48,243 bases of DNA from Prevotella sp. (lineage in GTDB: Bacteria; Bacteroidota; Bacteroidia; Bacteroidales; Bacteroidaceae), in assembly GCA_020026195.1 (NCBI GenBank), contig JAHHQW010000012.1, positions 1 to 48,243 of the forward strand. Reading direction: 5' to 3'. A program made the position numbers and the translations under genes. Shown piece after piece: positions 8,833 through 16,245 of this stretch (its first letter is position 1; each line of letters opens with the position of its first letter). The notes below the pieces were generated by a model, which ran no database searches, was not told the origin of the DNA, and saw nothing but the letters and a program-made list of their open reading frames with translations.

Positions 8833-9437
8833 TATAGTTGTAAAAGGTAAAGACTAATGCTTTTCATACCATGAAAATACTTGAAACAGGCATGAAAAGA
8901 CATTTTACAACATTTAATGCAGATAATAATACATTAAGTCGTACTGCGGACATATATATACATGAAATATGTTGTAAGTCTGTGATGTATGGAATAAATA
9001 TCTGCAATATATTAATTATGCCTTGATTATACATTAATATTGCATCGCAGTTTTCTTTCATCCAGACACGAAAGAACTGCTTTATATGCGGTAAAAATCT
9101 GTTTCAGACATGAAAATCTGCAAACATACGCATGTTTACAAACTATTTCACGTGAATTTACGAACTTCTATACGTGTAAAAGTTTGGAAACGTACTTACA
9201 AAACATTTTTGTTGTTATTGCGAAAGTTTGTAAACAAGGTATGTTTACTGGAAAACAAGGTATAAACCCTAAAAAAGTAACCGAAATACCACTTTTCTTA
9301 TGATATTCCGGTTAATTTATATTGACATATTCTCTGACAAATAAATTCTGTTTCAGAATATCGAAAAATCGGTTATGCACAGTGAATAAATAACCAATAA
9401 TCCAATATTCTTACATTAAATGTACTTTTTACTGCCG
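8833..9437. other. AT-rich spacer between convergent genes
   Basis: About 600 bases between RNase H (plus) and ribD (minus) with no convincing gene. Short open frames at 8864-9061 (minus) and 9040-9303 (plus) lack a promoter, a ribosome site and any recognisable protein features. The stretch 9121-9263 carries the palindromic motif cluster listed separately. The rest looks like plain AT-rich sequence. Confidence 0.6.
9121..9263. repeat. Cluster of short palindromes and repeats (AAACATAC-type)
   Basis: Seen directly: AAACAT-ACGC-ATGTTT (9122-9137); the perfect palindrome TTCACGTGAA (9147-9156); TATACGTGTA (9169-9178); TGTTTACAAACT (9133-9144) with its exact inverse AGTTTGTAAACA (9225-9236); the 11-base direct repeat AAACAAGGTAT (9232-9242 and 9253-9263), 21 bases apart; and GTATGTTTAC (9239-9248). 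CAAACATACG and the inverse of GTATGTTTAC recur in the spacer at 23.3-23.4 kb. Function unknown; binding sites for a DNA-binding protein are one possibility. Confidence 0.55.
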
Positions 9438-10403
9438 TTATTCGGCTTTTTTAAACCATCTTATCACGTTATCACCATAGAATCGCTGTTCCTTCATTAC
9501 CGCACAGGCAGGAATTTCGGGAGCTTTTGTTCCGTCGGTAACACAGCGTGGAGAAGTCTCTATGCGTAACTCATCCCACAGTCCGGCATCTAAGAAACTT
9601 TTGTGTGTCACGGCTCCGCCCTCCACGATTAGGCTTTGCACTTTTCTTTCATAAAGTTCGTTCATCAGTTGCGGGAGCACAGGCTGACTGAAATCTAATG
9701 TGTCGAAGCAAGGTCTTGAAGAATCGAGAACAAGGCGCATGGGATTTTTACCGTACCACTCTCTTACGTCCAGTTTGCAGCAGTCACGTTCGGCGGTAGT
9801 CCGTCCCACGAGAATGGCATCGTTTTCGGCACGCAGTTTGTGCGACAGCATCTTCGTAAAGCCGTTAGAAAGCATCGTGCCCTTGCATTTGTCATCAAGA
9901 AAACCATTGGCAGTCTGGCACCATTTCAGAATGATGTAAGGACGATGCTCGGTGTTGAAAGTAATAAACTTACGGTTAAGTTCCAGACATTCTTTTTCCA
10001 ATACACCAACGTCGACTGTGATTCCGGCCTCACGCATCCTGTTTATTCCGCGTCCCGACACCTTGGCAAACGGGTCGATACATCCCACAACGACATGACG
10101 CACCCCCTTCTTTATTATCAGTTCGCAGCACGGAGGAGTCTTGCCGTAATGCGAGCACGGCTCAAGACTTACGTACATAGTGCTGTCCTTAAGCAGCGGT
10201 TCGTCGCACGGCTTTACTGAAGCAAAGGCGTTTACCTCTGCATGTCCCTCCCCGCAGCGTACGTGGTAGCCCTCGCCGATTATGCGCCCGTCGTGCACTA
10301 TTACAGCGCCGACCATCGGGTTAGGCTTTGCGTTCTGCATTCCGCATGAGGCAAGCTGTAGGCAGCGGCGCATATATTTTTCGTCTGTCGATATTTTGCA
10401 CAT
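9438..10403 (-). CDS. ribD: Bifunctional riboflavin biosynthesis deaminase/reductase RibD
   Basis: It carries out two successive steps of riboflavin synthesis: deamination of the pyrimidine made from GTP, then NADPH-dependent reduction of its ribose. The N-terminal cytidine-deaminase-like domain shows PNPMVGAVIV, the zinc-binding HAEVNAF and PCSHYGKTPPC with its two Cys. The C-terminal reductase domain includes YIILKWCQTANGFLDD, a LVGRTTAERD segment and LIVEGGAVTHKSFLDAGLWDE. At 321 residues it is at the short end for the family but has both domains. The frame opens at 10436, but I prefer MCKISTDEKYMRRCL at 10403, since the longer N-terminus would run through the prmC promoter. No other rib gene is nearby. 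Confidence 0.93.
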   Translation of the reverse strand: MCKISTDEKYMRRCLQLASCGMQNAKPNPMVGAVIVHDGRIIGEGYHVRCGEGHAEVNAFASVKPCDEPLLKDSTMYVSLEPCSHYGKTPPCCELIIKKGVRHVVVGCIDPFAKVSGRGINRMREAGITVDVGVLEKECLELNRKFITFNTEHRPYIILKWCQTANGFLDDKCKGTMLSNGFTKMLSHKLRAENDAILVGRTTAERDCCKLDVREWYGKNPMRLVLDSSRPCFDTLDFSQPVLPQLMNELYERKVQSLIVEGGAVTHKSFLDAGLWDELRIETSPRCVTDGTKAPEIPACAVMKEQRFYGDNVIRWFKKAE

Positions 10404-10425
10404 AGTGATAATATTGTTATTTTTG
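10395..10425 (+). promoter_or_regulatory. prmC promoter, overlapping the ribD start
   Basis: -33 TTTG at 10395-10398, 19-base spacer, -7 TATTTTTG at 10418-10425. prmC begins 24 bases later. The -33 element and spacer overlap the first codons of ribD on the other strand. Confidence 0.82.
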
Positions 10426-10448
10426 CATTTAACCAAATTAATAAGCAG

Positions 10449-11273
10449 ATGACATACGACACCATATGGCGTTCTCTTTCCGAACTCTATCCCGCAGGCG
10501 AGGCAAAAGCCATAGCACGATATCTTCTTGAGGTAGGTTTCGGATTTACTTCATCCGACATATATTGTGACAAAATTACGCAATTATCTCCGGAAGAAGA
10601 AACAAAACTCACCGAAATGTTACGACGTCTTATGAACGGAGAGCCCGTGCAGTACGTCACGGGACTTGCCGATTTTGGCGGAAGGCAGTTTAATGTTGCG
10701 CCCGGCGTATTAATTCCGCGTCCTGAGACGGCACAGCTCTGCGACATGATAACAGAGCATGGTGGTCGTGACATACTTGACATAGGCACCGGCAGCGGAT
10801 GCATTGCGATAACCCTTGCCCTGAATATTCCGGGGAGCAATGTAACTGCATGGGACATATCCGATAGTGCAATAGACATAGCTCGTGGAAATGCCGAAAT
10901 GCTTGGAGCATGCGTTAATGTAATGAAGAACGATGCCCTCAATCCGCCAGACGACAAAGAAACATGGGATGTCGTAGTGAGCAATCCTCCGTACATCTGC
11001 GATAAGGAACGTGCTTCGATGAATCGTAACGTACTTGACTATGAACCCGACACTGCTCTTTTCGTTCCCGATGACAATCCTCTGCTTTTCTATTCGGCCA
11101 TTGCCGGCTATGCAAAGGAGGCTCTGCGTCATGGCGGACGACTGTATTTCGAGATAAATGCACTTTATTCTGACGAGACTTGTGCGATGCTACGCGAAAA
11201 GGAGTATACGGAAGTGACGAGTCATACCGATATGTTCGGAAACAAACGGTTCGTGACGGCTGTGAAAGGATGA
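10449..11273 (+). CDS. prmC: Release factor glutamine methyltransferase PrmC (HemK)
   Basis: SAM-dependent methyltransferase, 274 residues. It methylates the Gln of the GGQ motif in peptide-chain release factors and so speeds translation termination. The N-terminal helical substrate domain (about 1-75) is followed by the Rossmann methyltransferase domain. That domain shows the family signature PGVLIPRPET, the SAM loop DIGTGSGCIAI (about 116-126) and the active-site VVSNPPYI motif (about 180-187), which binds the amide nitrogen. recX follows after four bases, so prmC, recX and comF form one transcription unit. Confidence 0.95.
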   Translation: MTYDTIWRSLSELYPAGEAKAIARYLLEVGFGFTSSDIYCDKITQLSPEEETKLTEMLRRLMNGEPVQYVTGLADFGGRQFNVAPGVLIPRPETAQLCDMITEHGGRDILDIGTGSGCIAITLALNIPGSNVTAWDISDSAIDIARGNAEMLGACVNVMKNDALNPPDDKETWDVVVSNPPYICDKERASMNRNVLDYEPDTALFVPDDNPLLFYSAIAGYAKEALRHGGRLYFEINALYSDETCAMLREKEYTEVTSHTDMFGNKRFVTAVKG

Positions 11274-11277
11274 TGAT

Positions 11278-11763
11278 ATGACAAAGGAACTGACAAAAGA
11301 ACAGGTGCTTCTTAAACTTACTTCCATGTGTTCTTCGGCAGAACATTGCAGTGGCGAAATGCTTAAGAAAATGGACGACTGGGATGTCTCGCCGCAGATA
11401 CAGGCAGAGGTTATGGCTTATCTCGTAAAAGAAAAATATATCGACGACGCACGTTTCTGCCGTTTCTTCGTAAACGATAAGATAAAGTATAACAAGTGGG
11501 GAAGGCGCAAGGTAGAACAGGCTCTGTGGGCAAAAAGAATTGACAGTGACACGGCTCGTGCTGCCCTCGACGAAGTACCCGATGAACTTTATATAAATAT
11601 ACTCTCGCAGCTGCTTGAAGATAAGAAAAAGTCGGTTAAGGGGCGCAGTGATTATGAGATAAAATGTAAGCTGGTAAGGTTCGCCATGGGGCGCGGTTTT
11701 ACATACGATATTATAAACAAATGTATTGATGGCGCTGAAGAAACATCTTACGACGATATTTAA
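11278..11763 (+). CDS. recX: Regulatory protein RecX
   Basis: RecX-family protein of 161 residues, built of three-helix repeats. RecX binds along RecA filaments and modulates their growth in recombination and the SOS response. The signature is clear in YIDDARFCRFFVNDKIKYNK followed by WGRRKVEQALWAKRI, with the C-terminal repeat ending at GRGFTYDIINKCID. recA is not in the window, so here recX sits apart from its partner, as is common in Bacteroidetes. It begins four bases after prmC, and its last 35 bases overlap comF in another frame. Confidence 0.92.
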   Translation: MTKELTKEQVLLKLTSMCSSAEHCSGEMLKKMDDWDVSPQIQAEVMAYLVKEKYIDDARFCRFFVNDKIKYNKWGRRKVEQALWAKRIDSDTARAALDEVPDELYINILSQLLEDKKKSVKGRSDYEIKCKLVRFAMGRGFTYDIINKCIDGAEETSYDDI

Positions 11764-12445
11764 AGAATTTGTGGATTTTCTTCTTCCACGTACATGTGCC
11801 GCCTGCGGCCGACGTCTTTCGGTAGGCGAACATGTGCTTTGCGGAATGTGCAGCTTTGAGATGCCGCGAACAGAACATTACAAGAAACCATGTGACAATG
11901 AACTGGCGCAGCTGTTCTGGGTACAGATTCCCATCGAACGTGCAGCATCGCTGTTCTATTATCGCGACCATACCGAAATTAGTCATATAATATATCGGTT
12001 AAAGTATTTTGACCGTCCCGACATAGGCATAGATATGGGGCGGATGGCTGCTACGGAATTTATGCAGAACAACTTTTTCGAAAATATAGACTGCATCGTT
12101 CCTGTTCCGCTGACACGCGAACGACTTAGGAAACGAGGATATAATCAGAGCGAGATGATAGCCCGCGGCGTGAGTGCTGTGACAGGAATCCCTGTAGTTA
12201 ACGATGCTGTATGCAGAACTACATTTAAGGAAAGTCAGACACATAAGGGACGCTGGGAAAGAATGGACAATGTGGAAGATGTGTTCAGCTGTGAGCATGA
12301 GGAGCGGATTAAAGACTGTCATGTTCTTGTCGTAGACGATGTGATAACCACCGGAGCCACGATAATAGGCTGTGCCACCGTGCTCGTAAAGGCAGGAGCA
12401 TCTAAAATAAGCGTCATGTCGCTCGGATATGCGGGGCAGCGGTAA
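11729..12445 (+). CDS. ComF family phosphoribosyltransferase-like protein
   Basis: A 238-residue ComF-type protein. It has an N-terminal four-Cys zinc finger (CAAC near residue 19 and CGMC near 37), then a type I phosphoribosyltransferase fold with IVPVPLTRERLRKRGYNQSE and the PRPP loop VLVVDDVITTGATI. In naturally transformable bacteria ComF helps internalised single-stranded DNA reach recombination. In Bacteroidetes the role is mostly inferred. The chosen start is the ATG at 11729, and a TTG three bases earlier is possible. It overlaps recX by 35 bases, which implies coupled translation. Confidence 0.9.
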   Translation: MALKKHLTTIFKEFVDFLLPRTCAACGRRLSVGEHVLCGMCSFEMPRTEHYKKPCDNELAQLFWVQIPIERAASLFYYRDHTEISHIIYRLKYFDRPDIGIDMGRMAATEFMQNNFFENIDCIVPVPLTRERLRKRGYNQSEMIARGVSAVTGIPVVNDAVCRTTFKESQTHKGRWERMDNVEDVFSCEHEERIKDCHVLVVDDVITTGATIIGCATVLVKAGASKISVMSLGYAGQR

Positions 12446-12537
12446 TGGTAATCAAAATATTATGGATGCATCTGTCGTAAGAATAACAAAGTATAGTGCT
12501 TAATTTACAATAAAATACGCAGAAATAATCGAAATTC

Positions 12538-12569
12538 TTTGTATTACACATTAAGTTGCACTACCTTTG
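12538..12569 (+). promoter_or_regulatory. pyrE promoter
   Basis: -33 TTTG at 12538-12541, 20-base spacer, -7 TACCTTTG at 12562-12569. The pyrE ATG lies 35 bases downstream. The box rules out the longer open frame that starts at a TTG at 12556. Confidence 0.87.
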
Positions 12570-12603
12570 CAAAAAGAATCTAACAAATTTAAAATATACA
12601 GTT

Positions 12604-13236
12604 ATGGATAATTTAAAGAAAGAATTTGCTGCTAAATTACTTGACATCAAGGCTATAAAACTGCAGCCCAACGACCCGTTTACATGGGCATCTGGATGGA
12701 AGTCACCGTTCTACTGCGATAACAGAAAGACTCTCTCTTATCCTTCTCTGAGAACATTCGTTAAGCACGAGATAATTCACGCAATACATACAGAATTCCC
12801 TGAGGCAGAAGTAGTGGCAGGTGTTGCTACAGGTGCCATCGCACAGGGCGCCTTGGTTGCCGATGCTCTTAACCTCCCGTTCGTATATGTACGCAGTAAG
12901 GCTAAGGACCACGGTATGCAGAACCTTATCGAAGGTGATGTAGAGGCAGGTAAGAAAGTAGTAGTTATCGAAGACCTCATCTCTACAGGCGGAAGCAGTC
13001 TTAAGGCTGTTGAGGCTCTTCGTCAGGCTGGATGCGAGGTAATCGGTATGGTTGCTTCTTATACATACGGCTTCGACGTAGCAAAGAAGGCTTTCGAAGA
13101 TGCTAAGGTTAAACTCGTAACTCTTACAGATTACGAACATGTAGTGGAACAGGCTAAGGAAACAGGTTACATCAAAGACAGTGATGTAGAAGTTCTGCAC
13201 GAATGGCGCAGCCAGCCTGATACATGGATGAAATAA
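12604..13236 (+). CDS. pyrE: Orotate phosphoribosyltransferase
   Basis: A 210-residue type I phosphoribosyltransferase of de novo pyrimidine synthesis. It joins orotate to PRPP, giving orotidine monophosphate. Visible marks are the FTWASGWKSPFYCDNRKTLS substrate region (about 25-45), AGVATGAIAQGALVADALN, the catalytic Lys region YVRSKAKDHGMQN and the PRPP loop VVVIEDLISTGGSS (about 119-132). The start at MDNLKKEF is set by the promoter just upstream. The codons are even and AT-lean, as in well-expressed housekeeping genes. An SRPBCC gene follows after 15 bases. Confidence 0.96.
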   Translation: MDNLKKEFAAKLLDIKAIKLQPNDPFTWASGWKSPFYCDNRKTLSYPSLRTFVKHEIIHAIHTEFPEAEVVAGVATGAIAQGALVADALNLPFVYVRSKAKDHGMQNLIEGDVEAGKKVVVIEDLISTGGSSLKAVEALRQAGCEVIGMVASYTYGFDVAKKAFEDAKVKLVTLTDYEHVVEQAKETGYIKDSDVEVLHEWRSQPDTWMK

Positions 13237-13251
13237 GGATATCTGCAGATT

Positions 13252-13665
13252 ATGAGTACAAAGATAGAAAGCGGAGTAAGACAGATTCCTTATTCTCAGC
13301 AGCGCGTTTACGACATGCTGAGCGATCTTAATAATATAGAAAAGGTTAAGGACCGTATTCCTGAGGACAAGGTAAAAGGACTTACGTTCGACCATGACAG
13401 TATTTCTGTGTCTGTTCCTCCCGTAGGAGGCATCGAAATGCGAATCATCGAACGTGAAGAACCCAAATGTATCAAGTTCGAGACAACTAATTCGCCAATG
13501 CCTTTCAACTTCTGGATACAGATTCTCCCTGTAACAGAAGAATCAAGTAAGATGAGGCTGACTGTAAAAGCAGACGTAAATCCTTTCATGGCAAAAATGG
13601 TTGAGAAACCTCTTAGAGAAGGTATCGAGAAGATAGCCGAAGCTCTTGCCATGATTCAGTATTAA
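13252..13665 (+). CDS. SRPBCC (START-like) family protein
   Basis: A 137-residue cytosolic protein that fits the SRPBCC/polyketide-cyclase-like fold: one long beta-sheet cradling a C-terminal helix. It opens with IESGVRQIPYSQQRVYDMLSD and ends with the long helix after VNPFMAKMVEKPLREGIEKI. Proteins of this fold bind hydrophobic ligands in a deep pocket. No catalytic residues can be named. Its place right behind pyrE, with the shared promoter and terminator, is an arrangement I recognise from other Bacteroidetes, but its role is not known to me. Confidence 0.82.
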   Translation: MSTKIESGVRQIPYSQQRVYDMLSDLNNIEKVKDRIPEDKVKGLTFDHDSISVSVPPVGGIEMRIIEREEPKCIKFETTNSPMPFNFWIQILPVTEESSKMRLTVKADVNPFMAKMVEKPLREGIEKIAEALAMIQY

Positions 13666-13673
13666 TAATAATA

Positions 13674-13710
13674 GATACGGTGCAGCGTGAATACATTAGC
13701 ACCGTATCTT
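13674..13710 (+). terminator. Terminator of the pyrE operon
   Basis: A perfect 10-bp stem, GATACGGTGC (13674-13683) with GCACCGTATC (13699-13708). The T-tract is short (TTCCT), so some readthrough into the lipoprotein gene 17 bases later is possible. Confidence 0.75.
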
Positions 13711-13726
13711 CCTACATACATACATT

Positions 13727-14296
13727 ATGAAAAAGATATTATTCCTCATTGCATCTCTCTTTTTTGCCGTTTCGTGCTCGGAAGATGCAGAGTACACTAC
13801 AGAATATCGGTGTTTCTTTATATATGACATGAATATTCATAATACGAGTATCATAAAAAATGCTGTGAATCCTTCGTCGCTTGGCATCTTTGCACATGTC
13901 TCTTCAATTCCGAAGAACGGACTGAGATGTATCGTGTCAGAACTTAATGACGGTAAAACGAAGGAAGAGGAAATGATTACGACTGAAAAAGAAATGCTAC
14001 AGACATGTATTCTCGGTTGTGCTAACGGAATAATAATTGGCAACAGTTCGCTCGGAGGAGGACTTTATGCTTTTGATGCCCAGTGCCCTAACTGTGTAAA
14101 GAAGTTTAACTTGTTCAAATACCCGCTTTCGTGGGATAATAATGGCAACTGGGTTAAGTGCAGAAACTGCGGAAGGAAATACGATATAAACAACAACGGA
14201 TTCATCGTAGAAGGCGATAAAGGCGCGCATTTGTTTAGATATAAAGCCTATTATACTTCTACGGCGTACGGAATGATACTTAATGTGCATAATTAA
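13727..14296 (+). CDS. Lipoprotein with paired CxxC motifs (possible Rieske-like or zinc-ribbon fold)
   Basis: A 189-residue lipoprotein (signal peptide with lipobox AVSCSED). The C-terminal half contains GGLYAFDAQCPNC and, about 26 residues later, CRNCGRKYDINNNGFI. The layout (Cys pair, insert, second Cys pair, then YD...G) resembles the Rieske-like ferredoxin fold seen in small Bacteroidetes lipoproteins. A true Rieske 2Fe-2S site uses one Cys and one His in each pair, while here all four are Cys, which fits a zinc site or a four-Cys iron site better. No promoter is visible between the pyrE terminator and the start, so expression may depend on readthrough. Function unknown. Confidence 0.75.
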   Translation: MKKILFLIASLFFAVSCSEDAEYTTEYRCFFIYDMNIHNTSIIKNAVNPSSLGIFAHVSSIPKNGLRCIVSELNDGKTKEEEMITTEKEMLQTCILGCANGIIIGNSSLGGGLYAFDAQCPNCVKKFNLFKYPLSWDNNGNWVKCRNCGRKYDINNNGFIVEGDKGAHLFRYKAYYTSTAYGMILNVHN

Positions 14297-14317
14297 TATA
14301 TAATTTTTGTGAATTCG

Positions 14318-14349
14318 TTTGGCAATTTGATGAAAATAATATATCTTTG
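14318..14349 (+). promoter_or_regulatory. Promoter of the tRNA-Leu / lipoprotein operon
   Basis: -33 TTTG at 14318-14321, 20-base spacer, -7 TATCTTTG at 14342-14349. The leader before the tRNA (about 80 bases) contains a hairpin, GCGATGT (14386-14392) with ACATCGC (14400-14406). Confidence 0.83.
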
Positions 14350-14437
14350 CAACGTTATTGAGAATAAAGGCACGAGTGTGGTGCGGCGATGTAAACAGAA
14401 CATCGCAGGTCTTAAATAAAATTATAAGCAATGTTTA

Positions 14438-14523
14438 GCCGTGATGGTGGAATTGGTAGACACGAGGGACTTAAAATCCCTTGGCCAGAAATGGCTGTGC
14501 GGGTTCAAGTCCCGCTCGCGGCA
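14438..14523 (+). tRNA. tRNA-Leu (anticodon UAA)
   Basis: Cloverleaf read by hand. The acceptor stem GCCGTGA/TCGCGGC has one G-T pair, the discriminator A is at 14523, and CCA is not encoded. The D-arm region is TGGTGGAATTGGTAGACAC. The anticodon stem AGGGA/TCCCT closes the loop CTTAAAA, giving anticodon TAA. A long class II variable arm (TGGCCAGAAATGGCTG region) and the T-arm with GGGTTCAAGTCCC follow. The long variable arm and anticodon agree on leucine. A protein-coding frame runs straight through it from 14441, but that is an artefact. Confidence 0.96.
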
Positions 14524-14542
14524 CTTTAAATTTTATATGATT

Positions 14543-16228
14543 ATGAGAAAAAATCTGTTTTTATCTTCTTTTGCCGTTGCTATGTTAGCAATGACATCGT
14601 GTTCTAAAATGGGTCCGCTTACAGCAGACAATTTTAATGTAACACCAAATCCTCTTGAAGCACAAGGCGGTCAGGTTCCTGTGACAATCAATGGAACATT
14701 CCCTGAGAAGTATATGAAGAAGAAGGCTGTAGTAACAGTTACTCCTGAACTTCGTTTTGCTGGTGAAGCTGTTCAGGGTCAGCCTGCAACATTCCAGGGC
14801 GAAAAGGTCCGCGGAAACGACCAGACTATCAACTACAAGGTTGGCGGTAACTATACAATGAAGTCTAACTTCAAGTATGATCCTAAGATGCGCAAGAGCG
14901 AGCTCTACCTCGTATTTGATGCTTATGTAGGCAAGAAGAAGGTTGAAATCCCCGCAGTAAAGGTTGCTGATGGTGTTATCTCAACATCTGAACTTTACAG
15001 CAAGACAATTGGAAACGGTGGCGGTTCTATGGCTGAAGATGCTTACCAGAGAGTAAATGAGAAGAAACAGGAAGCAAGAATCCAGTTCCTTATCAACCAG
15101 GCAAACATCCGCAAGGAACAGGCTCAGAGCGGTTCTGTAACAGACTTCGTTAATATGCTTAAGGAAATCAATCGTGACACTGAAGGTCTGAATGTTAAGG
15201 ACGTAGAAGTTCTTGCATATGCATCTCCTGAGGGTGGTTTCGATTTCAACGATAAACTTGCTAAGAAACGTCAGGACGAATCAGAGAAGTTCGTTAAGAA
15301 GCAGCTTAAGGAAACAGACGTTAAGTCTGATATCAACTCTAAGTATACAGCTCAGGACTGGGACGGTTTCCAGGAACTCGTTTCTGCATCTGATATCCAG
15401 GACAAGGATCTTATCCTTCGCGTCCTCTCAATGTATCAGGATCCCGAACAGAGAGAAGAACAGATCCGTAACATGTCAACAACATTCCAGGAATTGGCAG
15501 ACGGTATCCTTCCCGAACTTCGTCGTTCACGCTTGATCATCAACTACGAGACAATCGGTCGTAGCGATGCTCAGATTATCGAACAGTACGAAAAAGATCC
15601 TTCACAGCTCAGCGTTGAGGAACTCCTTTACGGTGCAACTCTCGTAAATGATGTTGATAAGAAAGAAGAAATGTATAAGAAGACAACAGAACTTTATCCT
15701 AACGACGCTCGTGCATACAGCAACGTTGCTGCAATCGAATTCGAAAAGGGTAATGACGCAGAAGCAAAGTCTTACTTAGACAAGGCTCTCAGAGCAGGTG
15801 ACTGTCCTGAAGCTAATGTAAACCTCGCTCTTCTCGCTTTGAGAAATGGTGATAACAGTCAGGTAGCTGCAAAGAACGCTGAGAAGTATATCGCTAAGGC
15901 TGCTGATTCTAAGGACGTTAACCAGGCACTTGGTAACAAGTACATCGCAGAAGGCAAGTATGCTCAGGCTGCTGACGCTCTGAAGGGTAGCAACAACAAC
16001 AGTGAAGCTCTTGCTAACATCCTCTGCAAGGACTACGCTAAGGCTCAGTCAGTTCTTGACAACGTAGAAAACAAGGACGGTATGACATACTATCTGATGG
16101 CTGTAGTTAATGCTCGTCAGGGCAACAAGGAGGCTGCTGCACAGGCTCTTAAGACAGCTATCCAGAAGGATCAGTCACTGGCTCAGTTCGCACACGATGA
16201 CCTCGAATTTGATTGTCTGAGAAAGTAA
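14543..16228 (+). CDS. Abundant TPR / OmpA-like outer-membrane lipoprotein
   Basis: A 561-residue lipoprotein (MRKNLFLSSFAVAMLAMTSC, lipobox Cys). A beta-rich N-terminal part (about 25-170) is followed by an OmpA-like segment (VKDVEVLAYASPEGGFDFND, then an LAKKRQDES helix) and C-terminal TPR repeats (ARAYSNVAAIEFEKGNDAEA and others to the end). OmpA-like segments usually grip peptidoglycan. Codon choice is visibly narrow, with AAG, CTT and GTT dominating, suggesting high expression. The open frame extends back through the tRNA to 14441; the real start is the ATG at 14543 (or 14537), 13-19 bases after the tRNA end. The mRNA therefore seems to share a transcript with tRNA-Leu. A DUF4369-type gene follows after 17 bases. 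Confidence 0.85.
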   Translation: MRKNLFLSSFAVAMLAMTSCSKMGPLTADNFNVTPNPLEAQGGQVPVTINGTFPEKYMKKKAVVTVTPELRFAGEAVQGQPATFQGEKVRGNDQTINYKVGGNYTMKSNFKYDPKMRKSELYLVFDAYVGKKKVEIPAVKVADGVISTSELYSKTIGNGGGSMAEDAYQRVNEKKQEARIQFLINQANIRKEQAQSGSVTDFVNMLKEINRDTEGLNVKDVEVLAYASPEGGFDFNDKLAKKRQDESEKFVKKQLKETDVKSDINSKYTAQDWDGFQELVSASDIQDKDLILRVLSMYQDPEQREEQIRNMSTTFQELADGILPELRRSRLIINYETIGRSDAQIIEQYEKDPSQLSVEELLYGATLVNDVDKKEEMYKKTTELYPNDARAYSNVAAIEFEKGNDAEAKSYLDKALRAGDCPEANVNLALLALRNGDNSQVAAKNAEKYIAKAADSKDVNQALGNKYIAEGKYAQAADALKGSNNNSEALANILCKDYAKAQSVLDNVENKDGMTYYLMAVVNARQGNKEAAAQALKTAIQKDQSLAQFAHDDLEFDCLRK

Positions 16229-16245
16229 TAATTCATTTCGCGTAA

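Noticed and set aside
9121..9263. CRISPR array or phage attachment site
   Set aside because: The repeats are short, inverted and unevenly spaced, with no spacers of equal length and no cas or integrase gene nearby.
9040..9303. An 87-codon open frame on the plus strand in the spacer before ribD
   Set aside because: It runs through the palindrome cluster, has no promoter box or ribosome site before it, and its composition follows the local AT bias.
12703..13395. A 230-codon minus-strand frame over pyrE and the SRPBCC gene
   Set aside because: Antisense to two supported genes; no features of its own.
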